Source of the DNA: Angiostrongylus vasorum
Lineage: Eukaryota > Nematoda > Chromadorea > Rhabditida > Metastrongylidae
Assembly (NCBI GenBank): GCA_018806985.1
Contig: JADANN010000085.1
Location: forward strand, 62,001 to 126,000
DNA: 64,000 bases
Reading direction: 5' to 3'
Below, piece by piece: positions 1-10,940 of the stretch; within the stretch, counting starts at the first letter, position 1; every line of letters starts with the position of its first letter. The notes beneath the pieces were generated by a model. It ran no database searches, was not told the DNA's origin, and saw nothing but the letters and a program-made list of their open reading frames with translations. Made by a program: the position numbers and the translations under genes.

Positions 1-430
1 CTATAAAGAAAAGCATCTTCTTAAAACTCAACGATGAATTGCACTGTGTGAGAAAACAATACGAAATTTGTTAAAAGTCCGTTAGGTAGGGCATCATGAA
101 AGTCATCATAGAAGAAAAGCCGATAGTATCTACTATTTTGAACAGATCGAAGAATTCACAGTGTACATAAAGTGAGATGATGTTGTGGATCACACTGGCC
201 GTTCTTGATTGACTCTCTCTAGCACAGCGCGAAAGAAACCGAAATATGAAATATTTCTTGTTTCAGGTTCTGCATGGAAAGATGATTGGCGGAGATATAG
301 ATGTGGTAAAAGAGGTATGAAAGAGTTCATGGGTTGCATAATAACATCCGGAATAATCATTGCAAATGGAGAGGTGAAGTCGGTAAGTTGAGTACAGATG
401 ATTCATCGCTTTCTTTTTTAGTGGAGGAAA
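1..430 (+). repeat. Direct duplicate of about 3905-4380
   Basis: The first ~430 bases match 3905-4380 with scattered substitutions and small indels, including the block around AACTCAACGATGAATTGCAC and the Cys-rich exons. This is a segmental duplication with both copies in the same orientation, about 3.9 kb apart. Confidence 0.85.
177..382 (+). pseudogene. Cys-rich secreted protein gene, copy a (5' part only)
   Basis: Two exons of a small secreted protein are visible. The first (177-207) starts at ATG and encodes a hydrophobic leader MMLWITLAVL. The second (267-382) follows a TTTCAG acceptor and ends at GTAAGT. Reading frames join if the intron is 208-266, but its 5' end is AT rather than GT. 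The second exon encodes a module with RCG, GCIITSG and ANGEVKS blocks and matches copy b (4173-4288) almost base for base. The second half of the module, present in copy b, is missing: AT-rich sequence and a foldback-element arm follow. It is probably a truncated copy. The function is unknown; the Cys/Gly spacing vaguely recalls the fibronectin type I-like domain of nematode MIG-18-type proteins, which is only a guess. Confidence 0.45.
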
Positions 431-659
431 AATTTTTTACATATATATACTTTATTTATATATATATACATATATACCTTAGCCTGGTTCTTTTGACCTG
501 AGCCAAGTATATTCCCCTTCACGTAATCCTCTGTGCGAGTGTTCTTCACGAAATTACCGCAGGACCTCCAAAGAACAAAATGGTGAGTGTAATGAAGAGA
601 GAGAGTTAGCGGACAGAAGACTAGTACGGGCATTCTTGAGTTGGAGAAGCGATGTGCAG

Positions 660-1957
660 TTGGGTTAGCCACGCAAATCTCTTGGATACTGTAGCAATCG
701 ATCAGCCTCAAGCTTAGGTAATTAAACCTTTATATTCACAAATACAATATTTACAACGTAGTAGTAATGATAGAAATTATTGGCACAAGAATCACGCAAT
801 TGAAAAGTTATGACGTGCTATGGCTACTATTGAAGTAAAGCTAATAAAGAGACAATGGCACTGGAACATTATTACATTATTAACACAATAATAATAGCAA
901 TAATAACAACATAAAATAGCACCTTGCTAGCCATAGGAGATGTCGCGCACGCACTATCCGCCGCCGGTGCAGCGGCTGTCTGGGAGGCAGTATGCTGGGC
1001 CGGATAGGGTTGCAGACGGGCCTTGTATTCGGCTGAGCTGAGGATCATCATTATAGAAGTGAGGCGCACTTTTAGCACAATCGATGAGGACAGTAAGTTA
1101 CATGAGCTATGATGGTGATACGGACGACGAATGATGAGTCATCTACGGAACGCAGTCAGGCGGCTGGTCGTGGACGACGCTATGTCTGCAACGTGAAGTC
1201 TGAGCATCGATGGGTGCCACCATTGCCTAAGAAATATCATGGGGTAGAAAGACAACGACTGAAAACTGATAAGCCTATAGCGCCCTAACAAATACACAGC
1301 ATAAGTTGGCCGCTCGGCGGCCTTGTACGCATGGCGCGCACTGTGGGAGGAATGGCACATGCCACCGATGGCTTTGCTAACAGAACGCATTTGGAAACAC
1401 CAGCCACTACTGACAGCGCACCGTAGACTAGCTAACAGACAAGATACATCAATCTACGTATGACTGAGGATGCCTGAGAATGACTGGGAATGACTGAGGG
1501 ATGACTAAGGGTGATATTGCAAGAAGCGGATTATCCGTAGCTACCGATCGGGGGGCGAAGTGAGTGATGGCAGATCTCCGCCGTCGATGGCACATGGCTT
1601 ATATTGGCTGCGGGCGCCGCGTGCGTATGCAACCGCGGCCGACCTGGATTGTCGATCCTGGGCTGCAATGGAGTACCTAACTGATCGGAACATCAAACGT
1701 TGTTGGCTTCGTCGTTTCACAAGTCAATAGCAAACTGTTCTGCTGCTAGGCCTCCACCCTCTGATAAGCCATCACTGTTGTGCGACCCAAGTCAAACCTG
1801 AACAGCTGTTGTGCCTGAAACACTGAATTTAATTGATAGGGTAGACCTCGAATGTTACATTGTGGCATGTAGCGTGCGGCTGAGAGATGACCATGATATC
1901 GGCATCCAATACTATTGCTTAGATAGATAGAGAACTTTTCAAGTGGAGACTTCTCTA
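660..1957 (+). mobile_element. Single arm of a foldback element
   Basis: This stretch matches the right arm of the large foldback element at 60270-61670, including the inner block with CAGCCTCAA and AATTAAACCTTTA, the middle block with GGCCGCTCGGCGGCC-like palindromes, and the terminal hairpin ending ACTTCTCTA followed by TA (1958-1959). The similarity fades upstream of about 660. No left arm is present, so this is a solo arm or half element. It lies directly downstream of Cys-rich copy a and explains why that copy stops. Confidence 0.75.
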
Positions 1958-1974
1958 TAGTGATTAAGCACGAG

Positions 1975-2700
1975 GTGTTACTTCACATTACGGTAGTATC
2001 CCCCTTCATCAGAGCCTGGAAGGGTATATTGATATGCAATTTACTACGACAAACGTTTTAATAGCACAAACAGAAAAATGAAAATTTAGATGGCATATTA
2101 AACTATCAACAGCTTCTCCCAAAACCCACCCTTAATTACGTGCTTTCCACCGAAGAACAGCTGTCCAGAGTCGCATGTGGTCCACTACCGCTTAGAAGCG
2201 AAGGTACGGAGCGAGATCACGTGTGATCTCGGGGCATTCGGGCATTCCTCTCTGCTATTCATCGAAGATATTCTGGCATCTATCCGAAAAGCGTCGAATG
2301 TTTACGCCTTGTTATTTCGGCAACTCGTGCGGGGATAGTGACTTTTATGTCAAAATCGTCTCTGCTATGTTTTTTGTATCCTATGTGCGCCTAGTAAGGC
2401 ACTCTGCCTTGCTTTTCGTTTGGCATTTAGGTGTTCCTCTGCACGGATGATAATGATTTGCGCGTTTCGCCAAAATTTTCGTCTCCGCAAGTATTGCAAG
2501 CGATTAGATATATCGTACCTAAACTCATGCAGCCACCGTTCCTGCCTTAAGGGTGGATTACGCAACTCTGTGTTCCACACAGACGGTGGTATAGGCGGTT
2601 ACGAACTAACTGACGACTTTGGGTATCCGGTGGTACTTAACTATCGCTGCCGTTTCTTCCAGATCTGCCTTTCTTAAGCATCGTTCTTTAGCTATACTTA
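1975..2700 (-). mobile_element. Penelope-like element, 3' part (GIY-YIG region), degenerate
   Basis: Read on the minus strand, this segment matches the other PLE 3' halves in the window: a linker, then the Cys-containing GIY-YIG endonuclease region (opposite the 2223-2680 stretch), then a hammerhead-like terminus near 2003-2022 that keeps CTGATGA but has lost GAAA and GTC. The same layout recurs at 36915-37690 and 8890-9820. Frames are broken throughout. Confidence 0.65.
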
Positions 2701-3904
2701 TTTAATCTCTAATAAAGGGCAACGTAAGAGTTGGTTGTCACTACGCGTACGACTATTGGTGAAGGAATACGTAAGTATAGTTTTTAGTTTTCTGAGAGTT
2801 TTGACCACGAATAAATTGACCTCTCAGATTAAATGAATAACATGTAATGTAGCATATAGAGTTAAAGAAATAAAAGATAGAACCGACCTAATAGGATCGC
2901 AAATTAAAATTGACCCACAAATCATTCTCCCTCCAAAAGGAATCCTGTAATCTTCCAATCGTCCTTCAATTGCGCGTACATATTGTCTTGCTTTGCATCT
3001 AAGAGAGGCGCGAAGTAGACGCGTCTCAATGTCCAGTACTTGTTTGCTCTCCTTTGGTAGGCCGCATGTATAGTGTAGTCGCTTACGTTTGATGAAGTTC
3101 GGCACGACTCGGCGTTTCAGGCGGCGGCGGAGAAAAGAATATGGTTTGTTTGGCTAAGAAAATTTTCTGTCTTAGTGAAATACCTAGGATGAAATACTGT
3201 TTGAGTCTTGGATACTGAAGTGTAATAACATGTTAAATTTTTACCTCTAAATGGAGCTAATGAGGATTTAGTTGGCGGTCCCACATAGTTGATGCTTTAC
3301 TGCATTCATAATGTTGTAAATCAATAAAGGTTGTTGCACGCTCTTGGTTAGGGCCCTTCTTGAATATAATTTTTTCATTCTGAATATAGGTTGATGCTGG
3401 GTCAAGGTGATTCGCTCTTAAGTCCAAAGATTGCTGGCCTAGAGCTCTTTTCATTTGGATTGCAGGGAGTGAATTGAAAGGCTATCCTGGTATGAGTTTT
3501 CTTTCCCCGGAACGATGAGAACTCGGATGTCAGGAGTGTCCGAACCACTAAAGTGATCGCGATGGACACGCTATTACTGCCACTGAAGTACATCGCCCCT
3601 GCACGTCTGCCCATACATGCTGATAGGGAATAAACTTGTAAAATTGTCGTTCTTCTGAAAGAAATTCTGTATCAAGACAGCAAATGTCCATGCTGTTTAC
3701 AACGCACCAGGTCATGAGTCACCTGTCTGTCAGTAGTATTTCTTGTTAATGTACTACCCTTTGGCATCAGGATGTTTATCGAAAAACAAGACCAGTTTTT
3801 GTTTAGAGCTGGAAAGCAGATTCAAAACAACACGGCTACTTTCGTAACATTTGATCTGACATAATCCTTGAAACAGAATTATTGAGTGTTCAGGAAGTTA
3901 AAAA
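2701..3904. other. No recognised gene
   Basis: About 1.2 kb with no convincing exon or repeat. A 93-codon open stretch on the minus strand (2824-3105) has a slightly basic, coding-like composition (it includes KARQYVRAIEGRLEDYR) but matches nothing recognised. A 70-codon minus-strand stretch at 3402-3614 is similarly anonymous. Confidence 0.5.
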
Positions 3905-4081
3905 GAAGAGATAAAGAAAGGCATCTTCTTAAAACTCAACGATGAATTGCACTCTGTGAGGAGACAATACGAATTGTTAAAAGTTCGATAGATAGGGCAC
4001 CATGAAAGTCTTTCATAAAACAAAGCCGATACTATCTACTATTTTTGAACAGATCGAAGAATTCACAGTGTAGAAAGTGAG

Positions 4082-4560
4082 ATGGTGTTGTGGATCACAC
4101 TGGCCGTTCTTGATTGACTCTCTCTAGCACAGCGCGAAAGAAACCGAAAATGTGAAATATTTCTTGTTTCAGATTCTGAATGGAAAGATGATTGGCGGAA
4201 ACACAGATGTGGCAAAGAAGGTATGAAACAGTTCGTGGATTGTATAATAACATCCGGAACATTCATTGCAAATGGTGAGGTGAAGTCGGTAAGTTGAGTA
4301 TAGATGATCTGATGAAGCTGAGAATAAAATCTAGTGTTTCATCGCTACCCTTTCACAATGGAGGAAAAAAACTTCTTGAGCTTTTTTTGCTTCCAGATAT
4401 ATACACGCGTTGTATGTTTTTTCTCGTTAAGGTGGATGGTTCTTGTATAGAGTGTACGAAACATGAGAACGGTTCCGTGACAATGGAGGGTGTCGATAAA
4501 CCCAATAATATGATGTGCAAAGATAGTGAAGGACGTGAGAGAGAAGAAGGTATCTCCTAA
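4082..4560 (+). CDS. Small cysteine-rich secreted protein, copy b (intact model)
   Basis: Proposed model: exon 1 4082-4112 (leader MVLWITLAVL), exon 2 4173-4288, exon 3 4432-4560, stop TAA at 4558-4560. Phases agree across all three exons, giving about 91 residues. Exon 2 follows TTTCAG and ends at GTAAGT; exon 3 follows GTTAAG. Intron 1 (4113-4172, 60 bases) begins AT, not GT, a feature shared with copy a. The mature part has at least five Cys (RCG, VDC, SC, IEC, MMC) and blocks ITSGTFIANGEV and VDGSCIEC. The leader implies secretion. A GTATCT donor at 4550 in phase 1 could instead splice into the downstream decayed modules, so an ancestral multi-module protein is possible. The family is not firmly recognised; a MIG-18-like fibronectin type I fold is a tentative idea. 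Confidence 0.55.
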
Positions 4561-4752
4561 TCATTTTAACTTTGATGGATTACCATAGATTAATAGTCGA
4601 GTTCGTTCATTCCCGATGATAATGGTCCTCATCTTCGACATTAATTGGTGGAGGAAACACCGTGATATTGCAAGAAATACTAACTACTTCTGCAATGTGC
4701 TACTGTATCGGAGCGCGGAAAAAAGCGAAAAGCGAAAGATTTTTTGGCTCAG

Positions 4753-5086
4753 GCTCTGAGTGGAAAGAAGGTTCGTGCAGTATAGACGTGGTAAAGAAGG
4801 TATGAAGGAATTGATGGGTGCGTTACTGTATATGGAGCGCTCATTCTTGACGGCGAGGTTAAGTCGGTAAGTTGAATGCAGATGACTTGATGACGCTGGA
4901 AATGAGAATTGGCCTTTCGTCATTTCTTTTACAGTGGAAAAAGAAACTTCTTGGACTTTTTATGTTTTCTAATACAACAACCATTATAAATTTTTCTGGT
5001 TAAGGTGGATGGTTGTGATATCGAGTGCAAGAAGCGTGCAAACGGTTTCATTACAATGCAGGTTCTCGAAAAATACGAGTGCAAAG
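4753..5086 (+). pseudogene. Cys-rich module, copy c (frameshifted)
   Basis: The two-exon module is repeated: 4753-4866 follows GGCTCAG and ends at GTAAGT; 5005-5086 follows GTTAAG and ends at GTATAA. The second exon still reads VDGCDIECKKRANG. The first exon is two bases shorter than copy b through two separate one-base losses and hits a stop soon after the first. No leader exon precedes it, so it may be an internal module of an older multi-domain gene rather than an independent gene. Confidence 0.6.
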
Positions 5087-5315
5087 GTATAAATAGACGT
5101 GGGGGAAATATAGGTATCCTTTGATCGTTTAAACTCTGATAGATAACCGTAGATCAATAGTCAAAGTAGTTCATTTGCAGTCATAATGGTTCTTATCTTT
5201 GGCGTCTCTCTGTGCATATAACGTTGATATTGCGAAGTATCCAGTTAGTTTTGGAACGAACCGGAGTACTATATTGAGGCGGAAATTTAAAAAATCATAC
5301 GTTTTTTTTATCAAG

Positions 5316-5630
5316 TGAAGTATGGAGGGAAACAGCACGCGTAGAGGAAGAGTATACATGTGATAAACGATGTGTGAGAACGGTTCTGGGCTGCATCACA
5401 GGTGGAACGTACATTCCAGTTGCCTCATATAAGTTGAATGCATATAATGTGATGAAGCTGGGAGTGAAATATGACGTTTTCACATTTTTTACAACGGTGT
5501 AAGAAGCTGCTTCGCCTTTTATGTTTACTAATGCATGTTCCTGCTATTATTTTGCTTCGTTTAAATATGGGGTGTTTACCATAAATGCACTAGCGATATG
5601 TACGGTGCAAAACTAGAGCGTCAATGTAAG
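5316..5630 (+). pseudogene. Cys-rich module, copy d (strongly decayed)
   Basis: A third downstream module is still legible: an acceptor-like TATCAAG is followed by an open stretch with TCDKRC and GCITGGTYIPV, matching RCG and DCIITSGTFI of copy b. The donor has become ATAAGT and the second exon is barely traceable. Divergence rises in order b, c, d. Confidence 0.45.
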
Positions 5631-8600
5631 TGCGACTGAACATCTATCGTTTGATTGAACATTCTCATGTAACAGGTTCGGTGTCCAAATTGGAAGTGTT
5701 TAACCATAGAATATTCCTCTACCTCTCACTTCATCCGTTCTTCTTTGTGCACTTTGCCTGGATTATTTGTTAAATACGCCATAACTGCCAGCTCCCTGGG
5801 AGGTCCGAATAATTTCGCATGTCCAGCGCAGTGGCTAGTTTTTGCCTTCAGTCAGACAGGAAAGGTGCCGTTTCGCTCCCCCAAGCCCTTCTCCAATGCA
5901 CATAAGAAAGCCTTAGCTGCCCGAATGTCTACTAGATTCCAAGAAGAGTCGAATTGTCCAAGATTCTATGACATCCACAAAGGGGAATAAATTGTAGAAT
6001 AGTAGCAGAGCAAACATACTCATTGTTCAGAAACCTCAGCGGGACGAAGAATTCGAGGAAAACGAAGCGAATGCTAAAAGTATGGGAATCCGCACAGTAG
6101 ATGTGAGAACGGGAGAAGTCTTGTAAAATAATGGAACAAAATAATGCAGCAAAATGTGATGAAGATTACAATTTGTTTAGCTCGTTATAAGATAGCTTTA
6201 AGTAGCAGCGATTGAAAGGGCAATGTGAGTGATACACAACAGTGGATGTTAATAGTTATGTGAATGTAAAGCTCAGCATCTGAATCCCTATATAAAACAA
6301 GCCATTATGAATGGAATAACGAAAGCAGTATTAGGGCGAACGGAATGGTAACCATTGGTCCTACCTATGTTTCAGCACAACCCGAGATATAGAAATTCTA
6401 ACCAGTATGCACTATGCCCGTGTGACGGTATGTGGGTGTTTCTAGATTCCTAGTTTTTCTCATCTCTCAACCGTTACGATTGTGTTGTTTCTGGAATTCT
6501 AAAGTAAAGCTTAACCGCAGCGACTATTCTTAGAGTTATGGTTTCGACGGTTCTCAGCTTGACTGCCCTCCAAAGCGCACTCGATCGCTCCATAGGTCTA
6601 TTACCCACGACAAGCCCACCATGTCTCATTATCTGTCTGGGGTGAGCAACATTCTGCTAAACTTATCTGAAGAAGTATCACCAACGATTTTACGCGTCGC
6701 TAGGCCACAGCTTAGCCTCTTTTTCCCAAGACATGCATTCAATCACTTTAACGGTGCTTGATGAAGGCGAACGTGATAGTTATTCCTTTTTGCTTCATCA
6801 ACTTCATTTTTTATCTTTTACTCTTTGTTATACACTTTCATATTTTGCGAATTCTAATAATTTTTCCTACTCGTTTCCTTGCCTTGTACTCGTCATAGTG
6901 AACATTATTGGCTCTCCTTAGAAGTTCGGCTCCCATTTTAAGACTTTGCTATCCTAATAAGTGTTGTTGATTGAACTGGGTTCCTTTTTCCCTGGAATCC
7001 GAATTAACGCTATTAGGCTATTTCTAGGTTTCACCATATCCTGATTGCACCACCCTAGTCGATTTTGATAGATGGCAGATAACTGTTTGAGTAAGACTAC
7101 AGTAGCGCGCCGACCTTTGAGTGAGGCGGTTTGACTGGCTTAAACAGTACCTAAACATTTATGAAAGGTGGAGCATTCGACATAGAAAAATCTTTGTTAG
7201 ATGTGCTATGCAGTTGCCTCCACTAAATATTGGACTGAGTGCATTTGTACAATATGTTGTATCTTTGGCAGATTTGTAAGTCTATGAAGTCAAGACACTT
7301 ATCCTTCAGTACAAGCTAAGCTGCTAGTTACAACTGCGAAGAGATAGGACTTGCTTGCTCCGGAAGCGGTCAAACTAGCGATGATATTGCTCGATCAGAT
7401 ACTATAGCTCCATATGCCCACAAGAAATACAATACCAGTAGCAGATTATACCAACCCTACGGATTCCTTGACATTTTGTGGACTGCATAAAGTGTATGTG
7501 GCCTAAAGTTTGTGGTCTGTGAAGGGCCAATGTAAGCCACATTTTGAATCCAGCGTCATTTTTTCTGCAAGTGGTATTCATTTGATTAAATAAACGATTT
7601 CCGTGTTTCACACACGTAATGTCGATGAAAAAATCTTTTTAACCAGCGAAAATTATGAGACTCTCAGTTGTAGCGGCAAAAATTGTAGAACTTCAAAGAG
7701 TAAATCTTCAAATTTCGTACAAGGGTTTGATTACGCCTCTAAAGCATTTTACATTTTTTTGGCGTTATTCCGTGCACTACTTAACAGCGTTTTCAAACTT
7801 TTTTAAGCTAGAGGCTGAATCTTTTAAATTTTTTGAGGAAATCTCCGGTTTTATTCGTTCCCGTCTAGTGGATCTGCGCCGGCTGTTCTTACACAATAGA
7901 TGACCCAGAAGAGATCAGTCGGCATTCAGCCGACATAAAACAGAAGACTTTACTTTCTCCTTTGCCAACTGGATGATAGAAAAGCATAAATATCACAATC
8001 TTCGAAAATATTGGGCGAGATAGAATGAAACTAAGACACAACATTTTAACAAGAATTTAAAAAGGGAAAAGTAAGCTGCCCTTAAATTGGCCAATATTTG
8101 TCACAAATTTTTTCTCCGGGCAGCTATTAACGTAACGACCAACTGTACTTAGGATAATTCTCGATGTTGCCCTGTAAGAGTTACATGTGGAAGTCCAGCT
8201 TTACTCTCTTTGTCTATGTCTACACTTTCGACAGTTTTCACACATATATAATATTTCAACTTATGCAGTTGAATATCTGAAAAAATGGATTTCCTGCTCG
8301 TGAATGGTACAAGTACAAGCTCTGAGAGCGGCGGCGTAAGCTTAACATTGAACAAGAAAAGTGATGAATCAGAGCACCACCATCTATTCTATACAGTGGC
8401 AGAGCTTTTTTGTTGTCCGTCACGTTTGAAATTCACTAACTACTCTATCGGATATCACCATGGCAACTGTAGATTTTTTCTGTGACAGGAACGCTCCGTG
8501 AAATACCTCTTACCCTGTTGGTTATATATGGATAATTTTTCGTTCATAATGTTTTCTTTGGATGCTTGCGCCATTCGTAGACCACAATACCTCGACGCAA

Positions 8601-8699
8601 CTTTATTTCTTCTCATATAATGCACTTTCAATAAAGAAACTTGTGGTGGACATCAGTTCGAAAACGAAGTTTCCATTCTCACCTTGTTTCCCTTATACC
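5631..8699. other. Intergenic, no firm gene
   Basis: Around 5880-6130 a low-similarity relative of repeats near 11880-12010, 44530-44660 and 45730-45870 is seen (shared ATTC-ATGAC and GTAGATGTGAGA blocks). A 67-codon open stretch at 8285-8485 begins with a good AAAA-ATG context and has a possible GTAAGC donor at 8336, but nothing supports it further. The rest shows neither splice-linked exons nor known repeats. Confidence 0.5.
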
Positions 8700-8875
8700 A
8701 AATTCACCATGTTTGCAATGAATTTGTCAGCCTCCTTTCGCAGCATGCTCTTCTTGTTGGACTGTTTTTCCGTCATTACATATCATGGATCTATTTCACG
8801 ACAGTCGCTCAGAAGATCCCTCATTTCGCAGAGCCTTTCTTTGGGATGTCGTAAAATTTGACACTAAAAAAGCAA
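8700..8875 (-). pseudogene. Coding-like exon with one in-frame stop
   Basis: On the minus strand, after a TTTTTTAG acceptor-like site near 8868, one frame reads RHPKERLCEMRDLLSDCREI, then a single TGA, then TEKQSNKKSMLRKEADKF and a possible donor GTATAAG near 8705. The amino-acid composition (charged, helical) is far more protein-like than the surroundings. The family is not recognised. It could be an exon of a captured or decayed host gene, or an unrecognised part of the adjacent PLE. Confidence 0.3.
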
Positions 8876-8889
8876 TTCTTTAGTATTCT

Positions 8890-10545
8890 TGTTGAGCAAA
8901 CGCAAGGTGTTATTTTTTATTCTTTATTCACGAATAAGCAGACGTTTCGACGGATTTCGCCATTCCTCATAGCATGGAAAGGTCAAGTTGACAGCAATCT
9001 ATTCGGCCGAACACCTCCATAAAGCGAACAAAGAAAAGCGCTAAACCAAGATTCCAATCACATTGAACACACATAGTTCCTTTGCGCACTCACCGCTTTC
9101 TATGAGGCTTCTACAGAGTATGTCGCGTGAAAAACCAACCGCACAAAATTCACATGGAAACGTAATGTGCCCCTCCCATCAGAATAAACAGGCCCGTATA
9201 CTGCCCAATATCAAGCGTGATAATGTAGCACTCTTCCATCCGGTTCATTTTCGGATTTCTGGAATTAAGCCAGAACGCCTCGAGAGTTTTGCGCACTTGT
9301 GTTCTCGATTCCTGTGCGAGGATCGTGGCGCGTACTTCAAAGTCGTCCCCGTTATGTCTCTGGGTCCTATGCGTGCCTGGTGGGGTATTTGGTTTACGTT
9401 TGCCGACTAGGTGTTCTTTTATGCGACACAGAGGGGACTGCCCGTTTCGCTAATGTATTCGTCTCCGCACGCCTTACAGCAGATCAGATAAATTGTTCCC
9501 GAGCTCACGCAATCACCATCTCTACCAATAGCGCAAACTATGCAATTTTTCGTTGCACATAGACGGTCACATAGCCGGTTACGAACTAGCTGGTGCCTAA
9601 GATTACTCGGTGGCATTTCAACTACGTTTAAGGAATTCTCTAGACCCGCCCTTCTTAAGCAGCGTTTTATAGCTGCACTTACATCACTTGAGATGAAGGA
9701 TAGGATAAACGGGACCATTTTATCGCTAGAGTTGTCGTTTGGAGGCCTAGGACTTTCTCTACACCTATCCCAAGCTACAGTTTCGTGGTCATTAGAAATG
9801 GCTATTTGCCGCGCCACGTTCCCGAACTCCTCTCTCTGCTCTTTTTCCCTTGCACACGTTGGTCGCTGCTCGAAACACGTTTCTTACAAGCGCCTTTTTC
9901 GTGTTAGAGGGGTGAGAGGAGAGGTAATGAACTAGGATGTTTTACTACCTGGCTTTCGGTACCACTTCGTATTGTAGCCAACTCTGACAGGTTAATTTGG
10001 ACGTTCAGGAATGGAAGCCAATTTTGTTTCGGTTTCTTTCTGGTGAACTTGATATCCTCTGACTGTTCATTCAGCAACTTGAAACACTTGTCCATTTCCT
10101 CTCGTGTTGAGTAAAGGACAAAACAGTGATCCGCACATCTACAGTAGAGTGACGGCCCGAGATCGGTCACGCTGCCTCCACCTTAGACAAAAACGCAATG
10201 GCAAGGCTTGGGGCCAGTCGTTGTCCCACTGCCAACCCTTTTATTTGAGCGTTGTACTTTCCGGACCATCTGAAGATTGAGTAGCTCATGCATTCTTTTG
10301 AGAGTGCCATCAACTGCTTTATCTTAAAACCATACATGTTTATTTCTCCTTAGTGTTGTATAAGGAGTTCGAATATGGCTTGCATTACGGAGTCATTCGG
10401 CACGTTTGTATAAAGGGCGGTAACGTCGAAGGACTCCATCACGTACGCGCTGCTGAGCTGCGAAGTACGTAGACGAATCCCGGAAACATCTGGGTAATCG
10501 TATGGGCTAGAATGTGTGATTCCAGAAATGATTCATCCAAGTGCT
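8890..10545 (-). mobile_element. Penelope-like element (RT and GIY-YIG), decayed
   Basis: Reading from 10545 down to 8890: a reverse-transcriptase block with a FDVTALYTNV-type motif opposite 10400-10450, an RT palm remnant (LGPSLYCRCADHCFVLYST, minus strand 10100-10165), a linker with IKFTRKKP and LPFLNVQI, the pre-endonuclease segment (VSAAIKRCLRRAG) and a GIY-YIG endonuclease start with CKACGDEYISETG (minus strand about 9420-9700). The 3' end carries a hammerhead-like motif (8937-8974) and a TTCTTGTTGAGCAAACG tail shared with 38505 and 55030. Frames are interrupted and the 5' end is missing. PLEs copy themselves by an RT plus GIY-YIG endonuclease. Confidence 0.85.
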
Positions 10546-10940
10546 CAAGTAATTACTTCGTAGGCTTTAATGCGGCGTAGTTCAGACGTTTTTCTGGGTT
10601 GAACCTTAGCTTCAAGATCTCCAATGATGACCTTGAAGAATATGTGGTCCTCTCTGTAGAACTTCTCCAAAACCATATAGAACACTTCGACTTCTTCTTC
10701 GAAATAAAGAGTACAAAATGCTTTTTTTTTCAAGGCTGAAGGTGGAAGCCTGCAGTGAAAAGAACTATAATGAAATTGACAGCATCGTCATAAATAAGTT
10801 TTGCTAAATCGGCATCCCCATTGTCTTTAAGTTTTAAGTAGAATTGGAGCAGAACTATCGGTTTCTTTGTCTTCAGGCTTCTTCTTTCGCACAAAGAAAA
10901 GGGAGCCACAAAATTCATGAAACGAATTTCCATAACTATT
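10545..10940 (-). mobile_element. RTE-type LINE fragment (endonuclease domain)
   Basis: The minus strand encodes EVEVFYMVLEKFYREDHIFF and IIGDLEAKV, the apurinic-endonuclease block of RTE LINEs that also appears in the longer element at 23396-23580 ([18 protein letters not shown]). Upstream on the minus strand (to about 10940) lies further sequence of doubtful origin. It abuts the 5' truncation point of the neighbouring PLE. Confidence 0.7.

Noticed and set aside
8285..8485. Small gene starting at a good ATG context
   Set aside because: Only the start context and one possible donor support it; no downstream exon or similarity was found.
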